DNA of 64,000 nucleotides from Metridium senile. Taxonomy: Eukaryota; Cnidaria; Anthozoa; Actiniaria; Metridiidae. Location of the stretch: contig OX459104.1 of the NCBI GenBank assembly GCA_949775045.1, positions 8,349,427-8,413,426 on the forward strand. Direction: 5' to 3'. The notes under the pieces were generated by a model. The model did no database searches, was not told where the DNA came from, and saw nothing but the letters and a program-made list of their open reading frames with translations. Each line of letters opens with the position of its first letter. Position 1 is the first letter of the stretch. Below, piece after piece: positions 12,847-28,104 of this stretch. The translations under genes and the position numbers were made by a program.

Positions 12847-13152
12847 TTAGAGATCACAGAAGTGTTCTTTCAATGTACCTGCAACACTATTTGCGCTACG
12901 ATTTGTTCTAAAATCTGGTAAACACGCATTGTGACCTTCCTTTTTACAATGTAATTGCTTGCCATTATACATCATATGCTGTAGATAGTTGATGCCATAC
13001 TCGTCTCTTAAAGATTTGAAAACGTCTTTCGTGTAGGTTATCCAACGAGTGTTTGTCTTCATCTTGATAAAGTCTGGTTTTGGTCCGTCTACAGGAAATA
13101 GGGATACCAGGCCGCCTAATTTCAGAGCAAGATCGGGGGAGAAACAGAAAAC
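12847..13152 (-). CDS. LicD/fukutin-like protein, last exon
   Basis: Proposed final exon of the gene starting at 24590. A CAG acceptor at 13155-13153 opens the frame in phase 0, matching the phase-0 donor at 22997, and the stop is TAA-type at 12847-12849. The 101 residues include LGGLVSLFPVDGP, a segment KTNTRWITYTKDVF followed by YGINYLQH, and a Cys/His-containing tail EGHNACLPDF. That order (sheet, aromatic-Gly, then a tail with GH-x-AC) resembles the C-terminal part of LicD-domain proteins in invertebrates. The link to the upstream exon rests on phase and family resemblance. A middle exon cannot be excluded. Confidence 0.65.
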   Translation of the reverse strand, partial: VFCFSPDLALKLGGLVSLFPVDGPKPDFIKMKTNTRWITYTKDVFKSLRDEYGINYLQHMMYNGKQLHCKKEGHNACLPDFRTNRSANSVAGTLKEHFCDL

Positions 13153-13457
13153 CTGTGATACGACGATAACAAAAATTAGAATAAAAATTATCGGTATTAA
13201 GTTATCAGGACTGGTTATGGACAACTCTCTGCTCAAATTTTTTTTCTTCTTCTATAAGTTAGATTGTGATATTATCTAACATATTCTTTAAAAAAAATGC
13301 CGTTTTTACTTTCCAATTTCGCTAAATTGCTGATAATAAAATTCGTGATCAACATTTGACCGGAACTATCATGTCAACAGCTAATTAGCTATCTGTCATC
13401 GTAAGCTAATTGCTAGGCAACAATATGAGCCCCATGTGATTTCATACGTGAATCGTC

Positions 13458-13699
13458 GTGCACAAGAATCTTACTCAAATACGGCTTCTACGCGAAAATC
13501 GAAAACCTTTTAATAATCTCTGTCATATTCATGGTATAGATTCTCGTATAGTCCATTACGATTCTTTATTGGCTTCTCGAAAGCGCAGATCGTCTTCTTT
13601 GTTTATATCGCCAAAACCAAAGAAACCTTTCCCGCTCGAACGACGAAAATCTCTCGGCGAAAGCGATCGAGGCTCGTATTATATGCTCAGGAAACACGT
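13458..13699 (+). CDS. Possible exon of unknown basic protein
   Basis: An open frame from ATG rich in Arg, Lys and Ser (RKRRSSSLFISPKPKKPF, then RRKSLGE). A plausible donor (AAAG|GTTAGA) lies at about 13706. I recognise no domain. The basic Ser-rich character suggests a disordered or nuclear protein if it is real. It is transcribed opposite to the LicD-like gene and starts 300 bp from that gene's last exon. It could equally be chance. Confidence 0.25.
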
Positions 13700-14867
13700 A
13701 CAAAGGTTAGAGGATTCTACACAAAGTGCTGCATATTGTAGTTAAGTGCTTGCTTCGAGGTTTTAATACAAACACTTCGAAATCAAATCTAGAAGTTAGG
13801 GCCGAAGTTAGAACGTCAAATATTCAGTATTCTACGGGAAGTAAGCGGCAAAAGTAGCATTGTTATCTGTGCGTTGTTACAAAGGTATTGACATTAAAAT
13901 ACGATCATAATTACCCGGCCCCAATTCCCTCATTTGTAATGTTGAATAACAATTTCTCTAGGTCGCCGTAGCGGCTCTGGTTGTGTGTTTGCATCGGCCA
14001 CAGCTTCGCCATTCACACTCGAACGGTTTCCTCTAGGCATAGTTTGTTTCTCTAGTTGAATTTGTAAAATCGTATGTTAGGATTTCAGTGAGTGTCAACT
14101 AATATTATAGGCGAAATGCATCATAAAGTCATTAACGACATCGACTAGAAACATGGGTTTCAATACACCAGAGAACGAGTGACTGGAATAGCATCCTATT
14201 ACACTAATAATAGCCTACGGTATATGATACAGACCAGGCAAGATGACAACTCATTGACAGATGAAGTGTCTGTGTAAACACTCAGCGGCTCCCTGGCCCG
14301 AAACTTATAAACGCGTTTTTCTCGGTAACTTTTTAGCCTCAAATTTTCATTTTTAAACGACTATCATTCGCTCAAATTTTGACAGATTGCAACTAAACTT
14401 CGCAATATTGTAGAACGATGTTTCAAGCGTGGGACGGTGTCTGCGATTTCCTATTTTTTATTTTGTTAAAAAGATATCACTTCATTAGTAAGAAAATACA
14501 TTAAAATATCGATTGTCGATGTTTGAGATCTCGTAGCAACTGATCTAAGATAGATATGAAAAATCCCAGGCACCGTTTTGGAGATTAACTTCTCTAACGT
14601 GCAAAGACGTGTTTGTTATTGACGTGACGGTAATTTGTAAAGGGCTGTGATTTTTCAAACAAAGGACACTCAAATCGCATTAAACTCTACATATCTTTTT
14701 CGCAATTTAAGTTATGGACAATTCGAAAACATTTCCTAAAACTACATTTATTCACCTATCAGATAATATATACTTTTATAACAAAATATTGTAAAGCTTG
14801 AGCACAATTTGAAGTCGCGCACATAGGGGTCCATAACCAGTCCTGATACCTTAATAATGATGATGTG

Positions 14868-14945
14868 ATAATGGCTGTGATAGTGGTGATGATGACGATG
14901 ATCGATGATGTGAAGATGATCGATGATCGATGATGATGATAGTAA
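14868..14945 (+). repeat. GAT-type microsatellite
   Basis: Irregular GATGAT/GATCGATGAT repeats. Similar tracts occur at 15463-15515 and 22760-22975. Confidence 0.8.
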
Positions 14946-14989
14946 ACTGCACAACAGTCCCTAATTTTACGCGAAGACTCCGAGGTAGC

Positions 14990-15324
14990 AAGTTGAATTG
15001 CCCTATTTCATTATGACGTCACGGTGTGTTTTAGTGGGGGATAGAATCGCCGAAAACAATGGTAATTTCAACTAAATCATCTTTCTCTTTGAAAATTGAG
15101 CTACAAATTATCTAAATTTTATGTATGTTATGTGTCTATGTTGATACTTTCATATTTATGGCATTTTGTTATCATTTCTTTCCTATCCGTCTTTTAAATG
15201 CAATTTTATCGTGTATTCTTGTATTGTTGTTATGAATCTGTCCCCCACTGGTGACTATGACCCTTAGCGTTAGAACAAAAGAATGTTTTGATGTGACGTC
15301 ATAGTGAAATAGGACAATTTCAAT
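14990..15324. mobile_element. MITE with about 30-bp inverted ends
   Basis: GAATTGCCCTATTTCATTATG at 14994 onward and its near-complement ending at about 15322, both continuing into TGACGTCA. The interior has GTGGGGG/CCCCCAC symmetry at about 15035 and 15240, so the inverted structure extends inward. Confidence 0.75.
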
Positions 15325-15638
15325 CGAGTGAAGCTTTGGACGAGAGAAAATGAGGAGAGATATTCCTCTAAATTTTCTCTGGGCCACAACTTCACTCGAT
15401 CGAGCTTTTATTCGTTTCCTCGAAGTTTTCGTGTAAATATTAGAGACTGTTCTGCTGTCTATGATGATGATGATGATGACAATGCTGATAATGACAATGA
15501 CGGTGAAGACGATTTAAGGTTACTGTCAACCTTCGCGACATCCCTCGTTTGGAAATTGCTTTTTCGCGTCACATAAAGTAAAAGCTAACAAACCGTACAT
15601 CAATTTGAAGCTTTAAAATATTTTGATGATATTAAGAG

Positions 15639-15779
15639 GTTATTAACCGAGCGCGAGGTCTGTATAGAAAATATCAGACCAAGGTCTTGACAGTACGGAA
15701 CGAGCGCAGCGAGGTCCGTACAAAAATGACCGATGTCTGATATTTTACATATACAGACCGAGCAAGCGAGGTTAATAAC
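15639..15779. mobile_element. Palindromic MITE, 141 bp
   Basis: The arms begin GTTATTAACCGAGC and end GTTAATAAC, with GGTCTGTAT and AAATATCAGA matched by their complements. The loop contains GAGCGCAGCGAGGTCCGTAC. Confidence 0.85.
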
Positions 15780-16370
15780 TCGTTTATTATATGAATATTT
15801 TAAAGAGAGAAAGTAATAATTTGTTTTGATATATTACGACGCGCGTTGCTTTCGAATGGCTTCCCAGTAGTTTTACTGAAAAAGAGCGGGTTGAAACCTG
15901 TTGAAACCGGTTTTTATTCCTGATGTGACGGCTGACTCAACGAACTTACAGAAATTTTAATATCAAAATATTTAAATTACTGCAGCTTTCTTCATCATTC
16001 CAAATCAAAGATCATTTAAAGACAAAGGGTTTTGTTTGTATCTCAACATCAAAGAAAGTCATGAAGAAACAAAAAACAAGTTTTACAAAGAATTTTAGCT
16101 GACATACAAGTGAGCCATGATGGATGTTGAAACGAGTTGAAATTCAGTCGTCGGTCTTGTGGACGTTTGCATCGAAAAATAGAGCCTACGCAATCTTATT
16201 TTTCGATAAATAATATATAATAAGAACTTTAATCAAAACCATCGTCAACTGTTGACGGAATTAATTTGTCTGTGCAATAATTTATGAAGAAGAAAGAATG
16301 AGAAGAAGAAAGAATGAGGAATTTATGAAGAAGGAAGAATGAGGATCAGGCCTGCCCTGGACCTTAAATC

Positions 16371-16423
16371 GCCGTAATTTAATGCGATTTAAAGCGTTTT
16401 AAGGCGATTTAATGCGATTTAAG
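16371..16423 (+). repeat. 10-bp tandem repeat, left block
   Basis: Units of the form GATTTAATGC/GATTTAAAGC/GTTTTAAGGC. The same repeat resumes at 17224-17263 on the far side of the retrotransposon fragment. Confidence 0.85.
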
Positions 16424-16424
16424 A

Positions 16425-17145
16425 AAATATGGCCAAACTTCGAGTAAAACAGAGATTGTCCATCTATCATCTCGTTTCAAGCACCACGAGTTAATGTCTG
16501 GTATCTTTATTGATGACTCGATTATAACACCAGTTCCAGTTGCCCGAGACCTTGGCATCGCCTTAGACAGTCACCTCAAAATGAATACACATATTAACAA
16601 CACCTGTAAAGCAGCATCCTTCGTGATCCGCAACATTGGCAGAATTCGAAACTATCTAAATCAAGAACACTGCGAAAAACTAGTGCATGCGTTTATAACC
16701 TCCCGACTTGATTCCTGCAACAGCATCTTATTTGGCCTCCCTGACACTGAAATTTCTAAACTACAGCGAATACAGAACACTGCAGCTAGACTTGTAAACA
16801 GATCCAAGAAATCAGAACCTATTACTCCAATACTTCGAAAACTTCACTGGCTACCTATTAAATTAAGAATTAACTACAAGATCCTACTTATTACCTACAA
16901 GGCCCTGAATGGCATAGCTCCAGACTACATCTCCAACCTACTAACTTCTTATAAACCAGCTCGCTCCTTAAGATCCTCTGGACAGAACTTACTGTTTACA
17001 CCGAATTCAAACACTGCAACTTACGGGGACATGGCTTTTTTCAATCTCAGCCCCTAAACTTTGGAACACATTGCCCCAAAACATTAGAAACGCTGATAAC
17101 ATCAACTCATTTAAATCAAAACTAAAAACTTTTCTTTTTCAATAA
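16425..17145 (+). pseudogene. Non-LTR retrotransposon reverse transcriptase, 3' part
   Basis: The frame encodes the segment after the RT catalytic core of CR1/L2/Jockey-type ORF2: SSKTEIVHLSSRF, DLGIALDSHLKM, then AFITSRLDSCNSILFGLP, LQRIQNTAARLV and LRKLHWLPIKLRINYK. It lacks the endonuclease and the catalytic YxDD region, so it is 5'-truncated. One extra T in the run at about 17034-17040 breaks the frame. After the shift the conserved end APKLWNTLP resumes and ends at a TAA at 17143. A TTA-type tail follows (about 17210-17223), as expected for such elements. It is non-functional as protein. Confidence 0.9.
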
Positions 17146-17223
17146 TTCTATTTTGGTTGTTTTTTTTTGTAAGAGCATTGAGCTTTGATAATGCTCCTAA
17201 AACATTGCATTATTATTATTATT

Positions 17224-17263
17224 AAGTTTTAAGGCGTTTTAGTGCGATTTAAGGCGATTTAGT
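17224..17263 (+). repeat. 10-bp tandem repeat, right block
   Basis: Continuation of the GATTTAAGGC-type repeat seen at 16371-16423. The retrotransposon fragment lies between the two blocks. Confidence 0.85.
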
Positions 17264-17879
17264 AAACCGACCTTTTTAAAGATGGTTGAACCTTTTGTAT
17301 GCAGAAAAAGAAAGACAACACAACTTCTTGTCTTCAAAACGTTGTTAACTTTAGTAGACAAAGTTATTGTGAATTTTAAAGCTTTTTAAAAGTGAATGAA
17401 AAGCAACGACATATCGGCAACAAAAGATAGCTTAACTCACCGCCGTCGGGTGTTGTTTACAAGGATAGATGAAAACTAAAAGTATATTTTTCAACTATTA
17501 TTGAGGTATGTAAACGAATGTCATGTTTTTTAGAGAATTAAAAACAACTTTTGTGTATTCTCTCGTGTATTTTTTTGCAATATTTCTTATTTGATTTTCT
17601 CAACTTTTGCTTGTCAAAATGTTTACAAAAACTAGGTATGCTCGCCACTTAGCTCTTGATTTTCACTGATCAGTCAGTTTTTGTTTATTTTATCGCATTC
17701 TGTAAAGACAGAAAGACAACAGAGTTTGAATCTTGCGCGAAAAAAAAAAAACGCGAAGCTTATAACTACAGCCGGGACACAGGTCCGGCAGATAAAAAAT
17801 ATTGCCCGTGGTCCGTGAAACGCCAAATCCAGCCCGCGCGCGAGCCAATCAGATTGCACGAAATTAACCAGTCATATAA

Positions 17880-17910
17880 TAAATAAATAAATAAATAAAT
17901 AAATAAATAT
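17880..17910 (+). repeat. AAAT microsatellite
   Basis: About seven AATA units. Confidence 0.9.
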
Positions 17911-18218
17911 ATATAGATGCAATCTTTGCCTAAAGGAAACATTTTGTATTATCCGCCGACCTGAACTTTCTACACTCAACAAGCGCAACGAACTAGTGTC
18001 TTCGTGCCGACATAGGAACAAAACACTATTACGCAACAGCTAACACCCATTCAAATTTCCCGCCTGATCATGAATACTAATTTGTAAACAACAATACTTA
18101 TAAGTGATGATTATGAATATTTGTCTCATTAAAATCTCCTGACGAGTGAGACTCACATCTCACGAAACAGGCTTGTCGAGATGAATTTGTAGTTGTGTTA
18201 ATTTACTCCTACCCTTAC

Positions 18219-19738
<1,520 letters not shown>

Positions 19739-19751
19739 TATATATATATAT

Positions 19752-20153
<402 letters not shown>

Positions 20154-20157
20154 TTAA

Positions 20158-20343
20158 GCAATAGAAGCCAGTTCCTATGACTCTACCGGTGAAATAGAGC
20201 ACGCGGGATGTTGGGAGAAACACGAGAAAAGTTATAAAATCACGAGCTGAAAGCGAGTGATTTTATAACTTTTTCGAGTGTTTCTAACAACATCCCAAGT
20301 GCTCTATTTCACTGGTAGAGTCATAGGAACTGGCTTCTATTGC
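20158..20343. mobile_element. Palindromic MITE, 186 bp
   Basis: The arms begin GCAATAGAAGCCAGTTCC and include ACCGGTGAAATAGAGCAC and GGATGTTGGGAGAAAC. The complement lies at 20265-20343. A diverged copy lies at 34013-34165 and a fragment at about 21391-21418. Confidence 0.9.
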
Positions 20344-20530
20344 TTTTATAATATAGCAATGCTGGTTTTCCGTAAAAACGTAGTTTTATTTGCTGATTAA
20401 AATTGTAATTCTCAAAACTAACATCAGTGCCCAATGAACCAATCACAATCAGTGTACTATTGAGCAATCTTGACCAAAAAGGACCAAGGTGCTGTTCACT
20501 TTCTTCCCGGGTCTTTTTGCTAGCTAAAAA
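20344..20530 (-). repeat. Dispersed repeat, minus-strand copy
   Basis: The complement of this stretch matches 33853-34012 (for example GACCCGGGAAGAAAGTGAAC, then AGATCGCTCAATAGA), so the palindromic MITE and this flank travel as one larger repeat family that also occurs at 45264-45482. Confidence 0.7.
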
Positions 20531-21390
20531 GAAGGAATTTCATTTATAAAACCGTTAAAACATAGCTTTGGTTGACTTCTGTGGCTAAAAACAAAAACCT
20601 TTAGCTGAACTCTTGCATGAGACTGACATATATACAGCAATTCAAGCGAATTTGAGTGGTGAAAGCCGTGCCGACTGACAGCAATTTATCACACTGAAAA
20701 AAAGAACAGTTTGAACAAGACAAGCTTGCTGTGTACAACGTTTTGAAGTTAAAAATAACAAAGACCACATCTACAAGATTACTTAGGCTGCTGAAAGTAT
20801 GTATTTATTTACTTTTAATCAATTTCTGTTTTCATTTTGACGAGACAATTGAAAGATAATTGTAAATCTGCCTTTTTGTTCACATTGCTTGTTTTCAAAC
20901 ATGGTTTATTTATAAGAATAAAAAACTTGAAAGCACATTTATAATTCTGTAATTGATTGTGTGTTTGTTTGTTTTTATAAAACAAAATATAATATTTTGC
21001 CGTCGATAAATTCAACGAACATGCAAGTTATTTGTTCAAGATTAATCCAGTTCAATTGCAAAAAAATCTCACTTATTCACTACAAAATTATCTTCATATG
21101 TCAAGGATAAAATGAAGTAAAAATTATTGCCACTTTGAAGCGCTGTTTTCCTTTTGTTTTTGTTTGTTTTGATCAAATTCAACTTTTGACTTCCAACTTT
21201 ACAGTTTGTCTAAAGGCGGCGTATTTTCAAAGCCATGTCTCTGATTTTTGTCGCCTTTGAATTGCATTTCATTGCACCGTAGGCTTCAGGGTTTAGGTTA
21301 CCAGAAAGTTCACAAGATGGAAAGTCTTTTTACATTTTAATAGCCGTTTTTAGTAGATGAGTTAAAATTGTGAGCTGTCAATCAAAAACC
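20531..21390. other. Intronic, no gene seen
   Basis: AT-rich unique-looking sequence. No domain is recognisable in any frame. Confidence 0.4.
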
Positions 21391-21469
21391 ATGTCTCTAC
21401 CGGTGAAATAGAGCATAGCTTTTTTGAGTGAATCAACCAATCAGAGCTTACGTACTATCTAAGCTATAT

Positions 21470-22177
<708 letters not shown>

Positions 22178-22199
22178 TATATATATACGTTTTTTGGAA

Positions 22200-22625
22200 A
22201 TAATATATTGTTGACAAGCACAAAGGATTTTACCCGAAAACAGTCACTTTTGTTATCGTGAATATAAGTCAAAACTTTGTATTTTTATTGGAAAGGTCTT
22301 TGCGTCAAAAAAGTCTGCACATATTCATCTCAAAAACCGTACCAGGCTTTATCGATTTAAGCCTTAGTTTATTGCGTTAGCTATCATGTCACTTGAGTTT
22401 TTTTCAATGGATAAAATTGAAATTAATATATTTTTCGAATGAGAAAAAAATAATAATAAAAAAATAAAAAAAAGCCTGGCACGGTTTTGGGGTTTGATAT
22501 ATGTGAAGAAATTTTTGATATGAAAATCTTATCAATAAGAATACAAAGTTTTGACTTATTTTCGCGCAAACAAAAGTGGCTGTTTTCGGGTAAAATCCTT
22601 TGTACTTGTCAAAAGTATATTACAT
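22200..22625. mobile_element. Inverted-repeat element, about 425 bp
   Basis: The left arm (22210-22355) has GGATTTTACCCGAAAACAG, GTCAAAACTTTGTATT and ACCGTACCAGGCTTT. The right arm (22472-22620) has the complements. The centre is poly-A-rich AATAATAAAAAAATAAAA. Confidence 0.85.
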
Positions 22626-22705
22626 CCAAAACACATATATATCATCATAATCGTTGTTCTATAAGCTTCAAAATGATGTATAGTTTATTAGCCTTTATTT
22701 TAATG

Positions 22706-22772
22706 TGACGCGAAAAACAAATTTCAAACAAGGGATGTCGCGAAGGTTGACAAGTAACTTTAATGATGATTA
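22706..22772 (-). repeat. Conserved flank of GAT microsatellite
   Basis: The complement of this stretch matches 15509-15575 (TCAACCTTCGCGACATCCCT, then TTTTTCGCGTCACAT). In both places it lies directly next to a GAT microsatellite, so flank and microsatellite moved together. Confidence 0.75.
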
Positions 22773-22856
22773 ACCGATGATGACGATTATAATGATGTTG
22801 GTGGTGATAAAGGTAATGTGATGATGATGATAACGATGATATCGATGATGATCAAT

Positions 22857-22898
<42 letters not shown>

Positions 22899-22975
22899 CG
22901 ATGATGATGATAATGATGATGATGATGATAATAATGATGATCAATTGATGATGATGCTAACGATTATTACTTATA
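22760..22975 (+). repeat. GAT microsatellite
   Basis: GATGAT repeats with occasional GATAAC and GATCAATT interruptions, immediately downstream of LicD-like exon 1. Confidence 0.9.
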
Positions 22976-22997
22976 ATTAATTATTATTTATAATTAC

Positions 22998-24590
22998 CTG
23001 TACTTGTTCTTGAAAGTCATCTTTCACAGTAAAATCCACAAACTCTTTCGCTTCCTTTAAAATATTGTACAACTCCGCCTTTTTATAATCATACACATCC
23101 ACATCAATATCGCCAGCATCCCAAGGCAAAATCGCTCTCATCTTAACCGCGCCTAACGCAACACCGTCCTTAACAGCGTACGGAATTTTCCGCAACGTTA
23201 AAAAATCCGTAACATAGTTCAAACAGAATTGCAAGTTTTTCAGAATAAACGGAAACGCGAATGTGCCGTTATAGGCCCAGTGACCTCCGTCTAGCAAAAC
23301 TTTCAGGGCGATCTTTTCATCGCAAATATCTTTGCCGACTATCAGGCTGTGTTTATCACATAGGTCAAACTCCTTCGATTCAACATCTCGAAAACGGAAA
23401 ATTTTATACTTGTGCGCAAATGGCAGCAAATTCATGTAAAGTTCCTTGGGGTTGTTCTTTAGTTCGTCAGAGCATTCTTTATCTTTAGAAAGTTTGAATT
23501 GGACTTCAGGGCGAACGCCGCTAACTGCTCCAGCTTTTTTCGCTTGCAGAAAAAAATCCGTTGTTGAAAGTGAAGTAATCTTTTCATCGAAGGATAGTTT
23601 GTGTTTAGCTATACTGCTTGTACGTCCCATAAATGAGGTAGCGATCTCATCACAGATCATGATGTCGCCAATCGACTTGTAATATTCGTAGCTTTGCGAT
23701 AAAGTCCAGTTGCACAACTTGAGTCTGTAGCAAGGTATTTCTAACTTCTCTTCCTTGAGAATCGAACCGCTTACAAAGTCAAGCTCTGGGATGTTTTCCA
23801 ACGCATATAGAAGCCATTGAATACTTTGATCGGAATCGTCCTCCATTAAATCATGTTTACTATTCAATAATAGGAAGTATTCTGTAGTAACTTTTGAAAT
23901 AAGGGAATTAAACTGCATCCCCAAAGAAGCTGAATTCACAGAAGTCAAAACAGTCACATTAGCAAACATCCTGTGCAGTTCTTTATCTTTAAAAGTTAAG
24001 CATGATTTCGGTGTTTCTCTCTCGCGATATAAAAGTACAGTTACCAGCTTCCCAATAGTATTTTGATCATAATCTAACTTCTTAGGTCTAAGAGGCTGTC
24101 CTTTAGATGTAAGCTTTGTATCGCTTGTTTGCAGTTGAAGCTTTGTGCTCGATACTTTGATAACGTCGTTGACTTTGCTATGCATCTCACTCTGATTGGA
24201 CTTGATTACGGCAAGTTCTTCTTCTGCTTTGAGCAAGAGTTGTTCAGTTTGCCTTAGTTTTGCTACGAGTTCCTGTTTTCCATTGACGATTCCATCTTTA
24301 TTTTGGTTGCAAATCGTCCTCTGAAGCTTTAAGCTCAGTTCTTTGATAATGTCATTGACTTTGCTATGCATTTCATTTTGATTGGACTTGATAAAGGCAA
24401 GTTCTTTTACTACTTTGAGCAAGAGTTGTTCAGTTTGCCTCAAATTTAGATGTTCCTGTTGACTATTCAAGACATTTCCATCTTGATTTTGGTCGCAAAT
24501 CTTCCCTGGTGTGAAAATGAAAAACACAGAAATGACTTGACAAAGTAGGAATAACAAAACCCACAGCAAAAAACGACGATACTTGATCAT
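22998..24590 (-). CDS. LicD/fukutin-like type II membrane protein, first coding exon
   Basis: This exon encodes 531 residues from ATG at 24590 to a donor (GTACAG|GTAATT). Residues 7-27 are a hydrophobic stretch after MIKYRR, a signal anchor placing the bulk in the Golgi/ER lumen. Residues about 45-150 are two copies of a Gln/Glu/Lys-rich segment (QTEQLLLK...SNQ-x-EMHSKVND) predicted to be coiled coil, so an internal duplication has occurred. The C-terminal part holds a LicD/FKRP signature: KDGVALGAVKMR then PWD (489-491) and DIDVDV (494-499), the acidic metal/nucleotide-binding site of this nucleotidyltransferase fold. Family members transfer phospho-sugar or phosphocholine groups to glycans. 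The substrate is unknown. The domain is cut by the donor and probably resumes at 13152. Confidence 0.85.
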
Positions 24591-25073
24591 ATTTCTTCAG
24601 CAATTTAGGTCCTCAAAGAAGCCCACAGAAAACTTTTATGGTGTAAATGTTTTGTATTTAAGTTTTAATTCTTTTTGCTACCAAGTCCATAATATATGAT
24701 CATTAAACAGGATCGAGAGCACTTCTTTTACCTCACAGATTCAGCGAATTGAAACACGAGTCTTTGATATAGGTATCGTTTTGTTCCTCTTGTGTGGTTT
24801 GCAGTACGTTGCAATTCACAATTGTTTTCGGAACGTTTTGCAAAGTATAACACCAAAAGACAGAATAGTTTGATTCGAAAGTGAATAGTAAAATACACAG
24901 TATTCGATAAAGTTCAAGTATTCCAGCTTGTTTATGTGATTTGCAGATGTAATTTCCAAATTTCTTTTGAATGTTTTGTTTTTTCCAGATTCCCTTTGAT
25001 TAATTTCAGTTCGTCTAGTTTATGATTTATGCGGCATAGATTTCTTTGGTTCCTATGAAATCAAAAGAAGAAT
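24591..25073. promoter_or_regulatory. Upstream region of the LicD-like gene
   Basis: About 480 bp between the LicD-like start codon and a large inverted-repeat element. The promoter should lie here or inside the element. I see no clear TATA box or other site I would defend. Confidence 0.3.
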
Positions 25074-25944
25074 CACGACACGAAATTTCAAGTTTACGCC
25101 ACCGTAAAGCTAACGTAAAGGTAACGTAAAGCCCATCTTTACGAAACTTTACGCTCCTTTCATGAGCGATAGGATACATAAAGTTCGTGAACGAAGACAT
25201 TATTTGCTTAAAAACTAATATAGAACATATAAAAAGTATGAATAAATGAACTACTTACTGTTGTTTGACCCCGGGTGTTTGACTCTATTCCTTCGAAGTC
25301 CTTCGAGTTGCATTTTAAATATGGCGGCTACAATACTGATTTAATTTTATACAGGCCTAGTCTCTCACGGACTATAAGCGTATTACGTCATACATTCGCC
25401 CCTCGAAGCTATAACTACACTGGGTAGGAAGTCTTAACTCGGCTTTCGTGCTATGCTGTAAGAACTTTGCTATGCAATCTTCCATATAAGGCAATGTGCC
25501 ATGCAATGTTCTAGGGTGGGTTAAATTTAAAAATTTGTTCTGAGTTAATGTACGTTCTAGGGTAGGGTAAGGCACAAGTTTTCAATGACCGCGGAATCAT
25601 AATATTTGCAAAATTCAGTTTGTTGTAGCATGAGCCACCGCCGAGAGCTATGCTTCAAAATAGTTTATGGTTTTTACATTTATATTTACTATATTATTTT
25701 ACGACCAGACGACGCAATTATAAAATGTTGAGGAGCTGTTGTTACTTTGAGAACTGCACATTTAATAGTGTCTTTTTTTAACAATTTTATAAAAAAAAAG
25801 AAAAATACATGAGATGAAAAATATGTTTTTCCAGATAACGTACTACAGAATGCAAGTTCGTGTTACGAAATAATTCAATGGAGTAAGAAATTCTTGTTTC
25901 TAATTATAAGACCTATCAGAAAAGAATGATATCTGAGGCATTAG

Positions 25945-26198
25945 AGTAGTTTCACATAAGCCGCTTATTGTATGCTTATGTGTTTGTTCTATGCTAATGA
26001 GCGTTGACAACAAATATAACGTATGCACGTGCATACGTTGTTACAATGTAAACACAATTAACGTCTTTCTTTCTAAAGTTGACGGTTTTTTATATTGTAA
26101 CAACGTATGCACGTGAATTCGTTATATTTCTTGTCAACGACCTCATTAGAATATAAGAAACACATTAGCATTCAAGAAGCGGTTTATGTGAAACTACT
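25945..26198. mobile_element. Palindromic MITE, 254 bp, nested
   Basis: AGTAGTTTCACATAA ends with complementary arms of about 105 bp each. The arms include GTATGCACGTGCATACGTTG and its counterpart. It is nested inside the large element at 25074-29907. Confidence 0.88.
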
Positions 26199-27844
26199 GT
26201 ATTGTTCATAGAAAACACAACAAGGGGCCATTTTGCATGAGCATGCGCGCAACTGCTGCGCTATAACAACCGTGGGCTCTCCGGAACGACATTGTTGTTG
26301 CTGCGGAGGCTTTGATTCTGGAGGACAGTGTGAGCATAATTGCTATTTTTATTTATTGGGACAATTTTTCTATCAAAATCAATTAGATATAAGAAAAGTT
26401 TACATGATTTTCTTTCAAATTTTATAAAAATCGCCGTGGTACTTTGGCTAGATCTTTAACACGAAGCCAATTTGTACAGTCATAATATAGTAAAATATAT
26501 GTACACATCTTCGTCAACAATTAAGTCCTAAAATGTGAATCGATCGTACTGCAATAGTTTATTTCAATGTTAATAATGATACAGCTATAGAACTATGCAA
26601 ATATCTATATGATAAATCAATTCAGACAAGTTGAATTCTCCAAGCAATGCAAAGAAATGCTAAAAATGCCGTGAGTGCTAAATATCACATAAGAATTTGC
26701 AGAATTCACATCATTCCCCAATTTTCATCGGCAAGAAAACATTATGAACACATTTGTAAAGCTTAAATCTTGATATTGGTAACCTTAGAAAAATGGTATT
26801 TTTCGGAAAAGTAATATTTTCAAATATTTTACATAACAGCTAATAATAGTTAAGCGTAATTATTATACATTTCAAGAAATTATCATTCGAACATTGCGAG
26901 TGCGATGTCCATAAACGCTGCTTAATTATATTACTACACATGTACATTTATCATTTACTTCAATGCCTACAGTAAATCTTGACCAGCACTCATCAAAACT
27001 AACATAGTATTTGTGTTTATAAACCTCAGCAGCCTCCATATTGTAAACACAAAGTTCTTTATATCAACATTTCTAGAATAAGATTTTAAACAGTCCCAAT
27101 CGGTCCAATAACGCCGGTGTTTCTCCTAGTTGTAGGTTGAACCATTTATGAGTATTCTTGAGCCATGACAGAACGTTTCAGCGGCGAAAACATCCAAATA
27201 AAATTGTTGAAATTGTCTCTCATGTCGGCGTAATTTATTGCTTGAAGTGAATCACTCATGAAATTTAGACAACTGGCGCATGCGCACACAAAACGGTCCC
27301 TTGTTAGAAAACACTAAACAAAGCCTGGATGAACAATCAGTGCCTCTGAGTCTCACTCTTGATTAGTTTGTACAATATTTGCATTCTGTATATTCGTAGC
27401 TAGATGATGACTATAGTTCATAACCAGAAAAACAAATATCATCATTAATCATGATTCACCTTCTCGTATTTTCCTTTACAACACATTTCTGTGCACATTT
27501 AGTAACAGCAAAAAAATAATTTTCCTATACTAGCTTCACCCGAATGAATTAGATAGCGCTAAATTTAAGCATTCTTTGAGAGCATTTTACCTATTCTTTT
27601 AGCATATTTGTTGTTAATAGAGCCGGGAACAGCAGCGGAAGTATCACACAAAAACTTTAGTCCTCCCCTGTAAAAATTACAACCCTCCCCCTCAAGAAAG
27701 TAGTTTGCTGTCAATTTATGACCATATTCTGGGATAAGAGAGTCGTAATTTTTGTCTTACAAGCATGGTACGAAAGCCTAAACAATAGCCTTTTGTTATA
27801 AGAGCTGTGTGATTGGATGTATCATGGCAACCTTGATGGACTTC
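26199..27844. other. Interior of the large element, no gene seen
   Basis: AT-rich. A Cys-rich short frame near 26233-26427 has no recognisable domain. I see no transposase signature. Confidence 0.4.
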
Positions 27845-28104
27845 CTACCCAGTGTAGATATAGTTTCGACGGGCGAATGTATGACGTAATATGCTTAAAG
27901 TCCATGAGAGACTAGGCCTGTATAAAATTAAATTTATTGAAGGCGCCATTTTTAAAATACAATTCGAGGACGATAAAAGGAATAAAGTCAAGCTACAGGT
28001 AAATAGTTCATTTACTCATACTTTAGTATATGTTCTATATTAGTTTTAAGCAAATTATGTCTTCGTTCACGAACTTCATGTATCCTATCGCTCATGCTCC
28101 TTTA

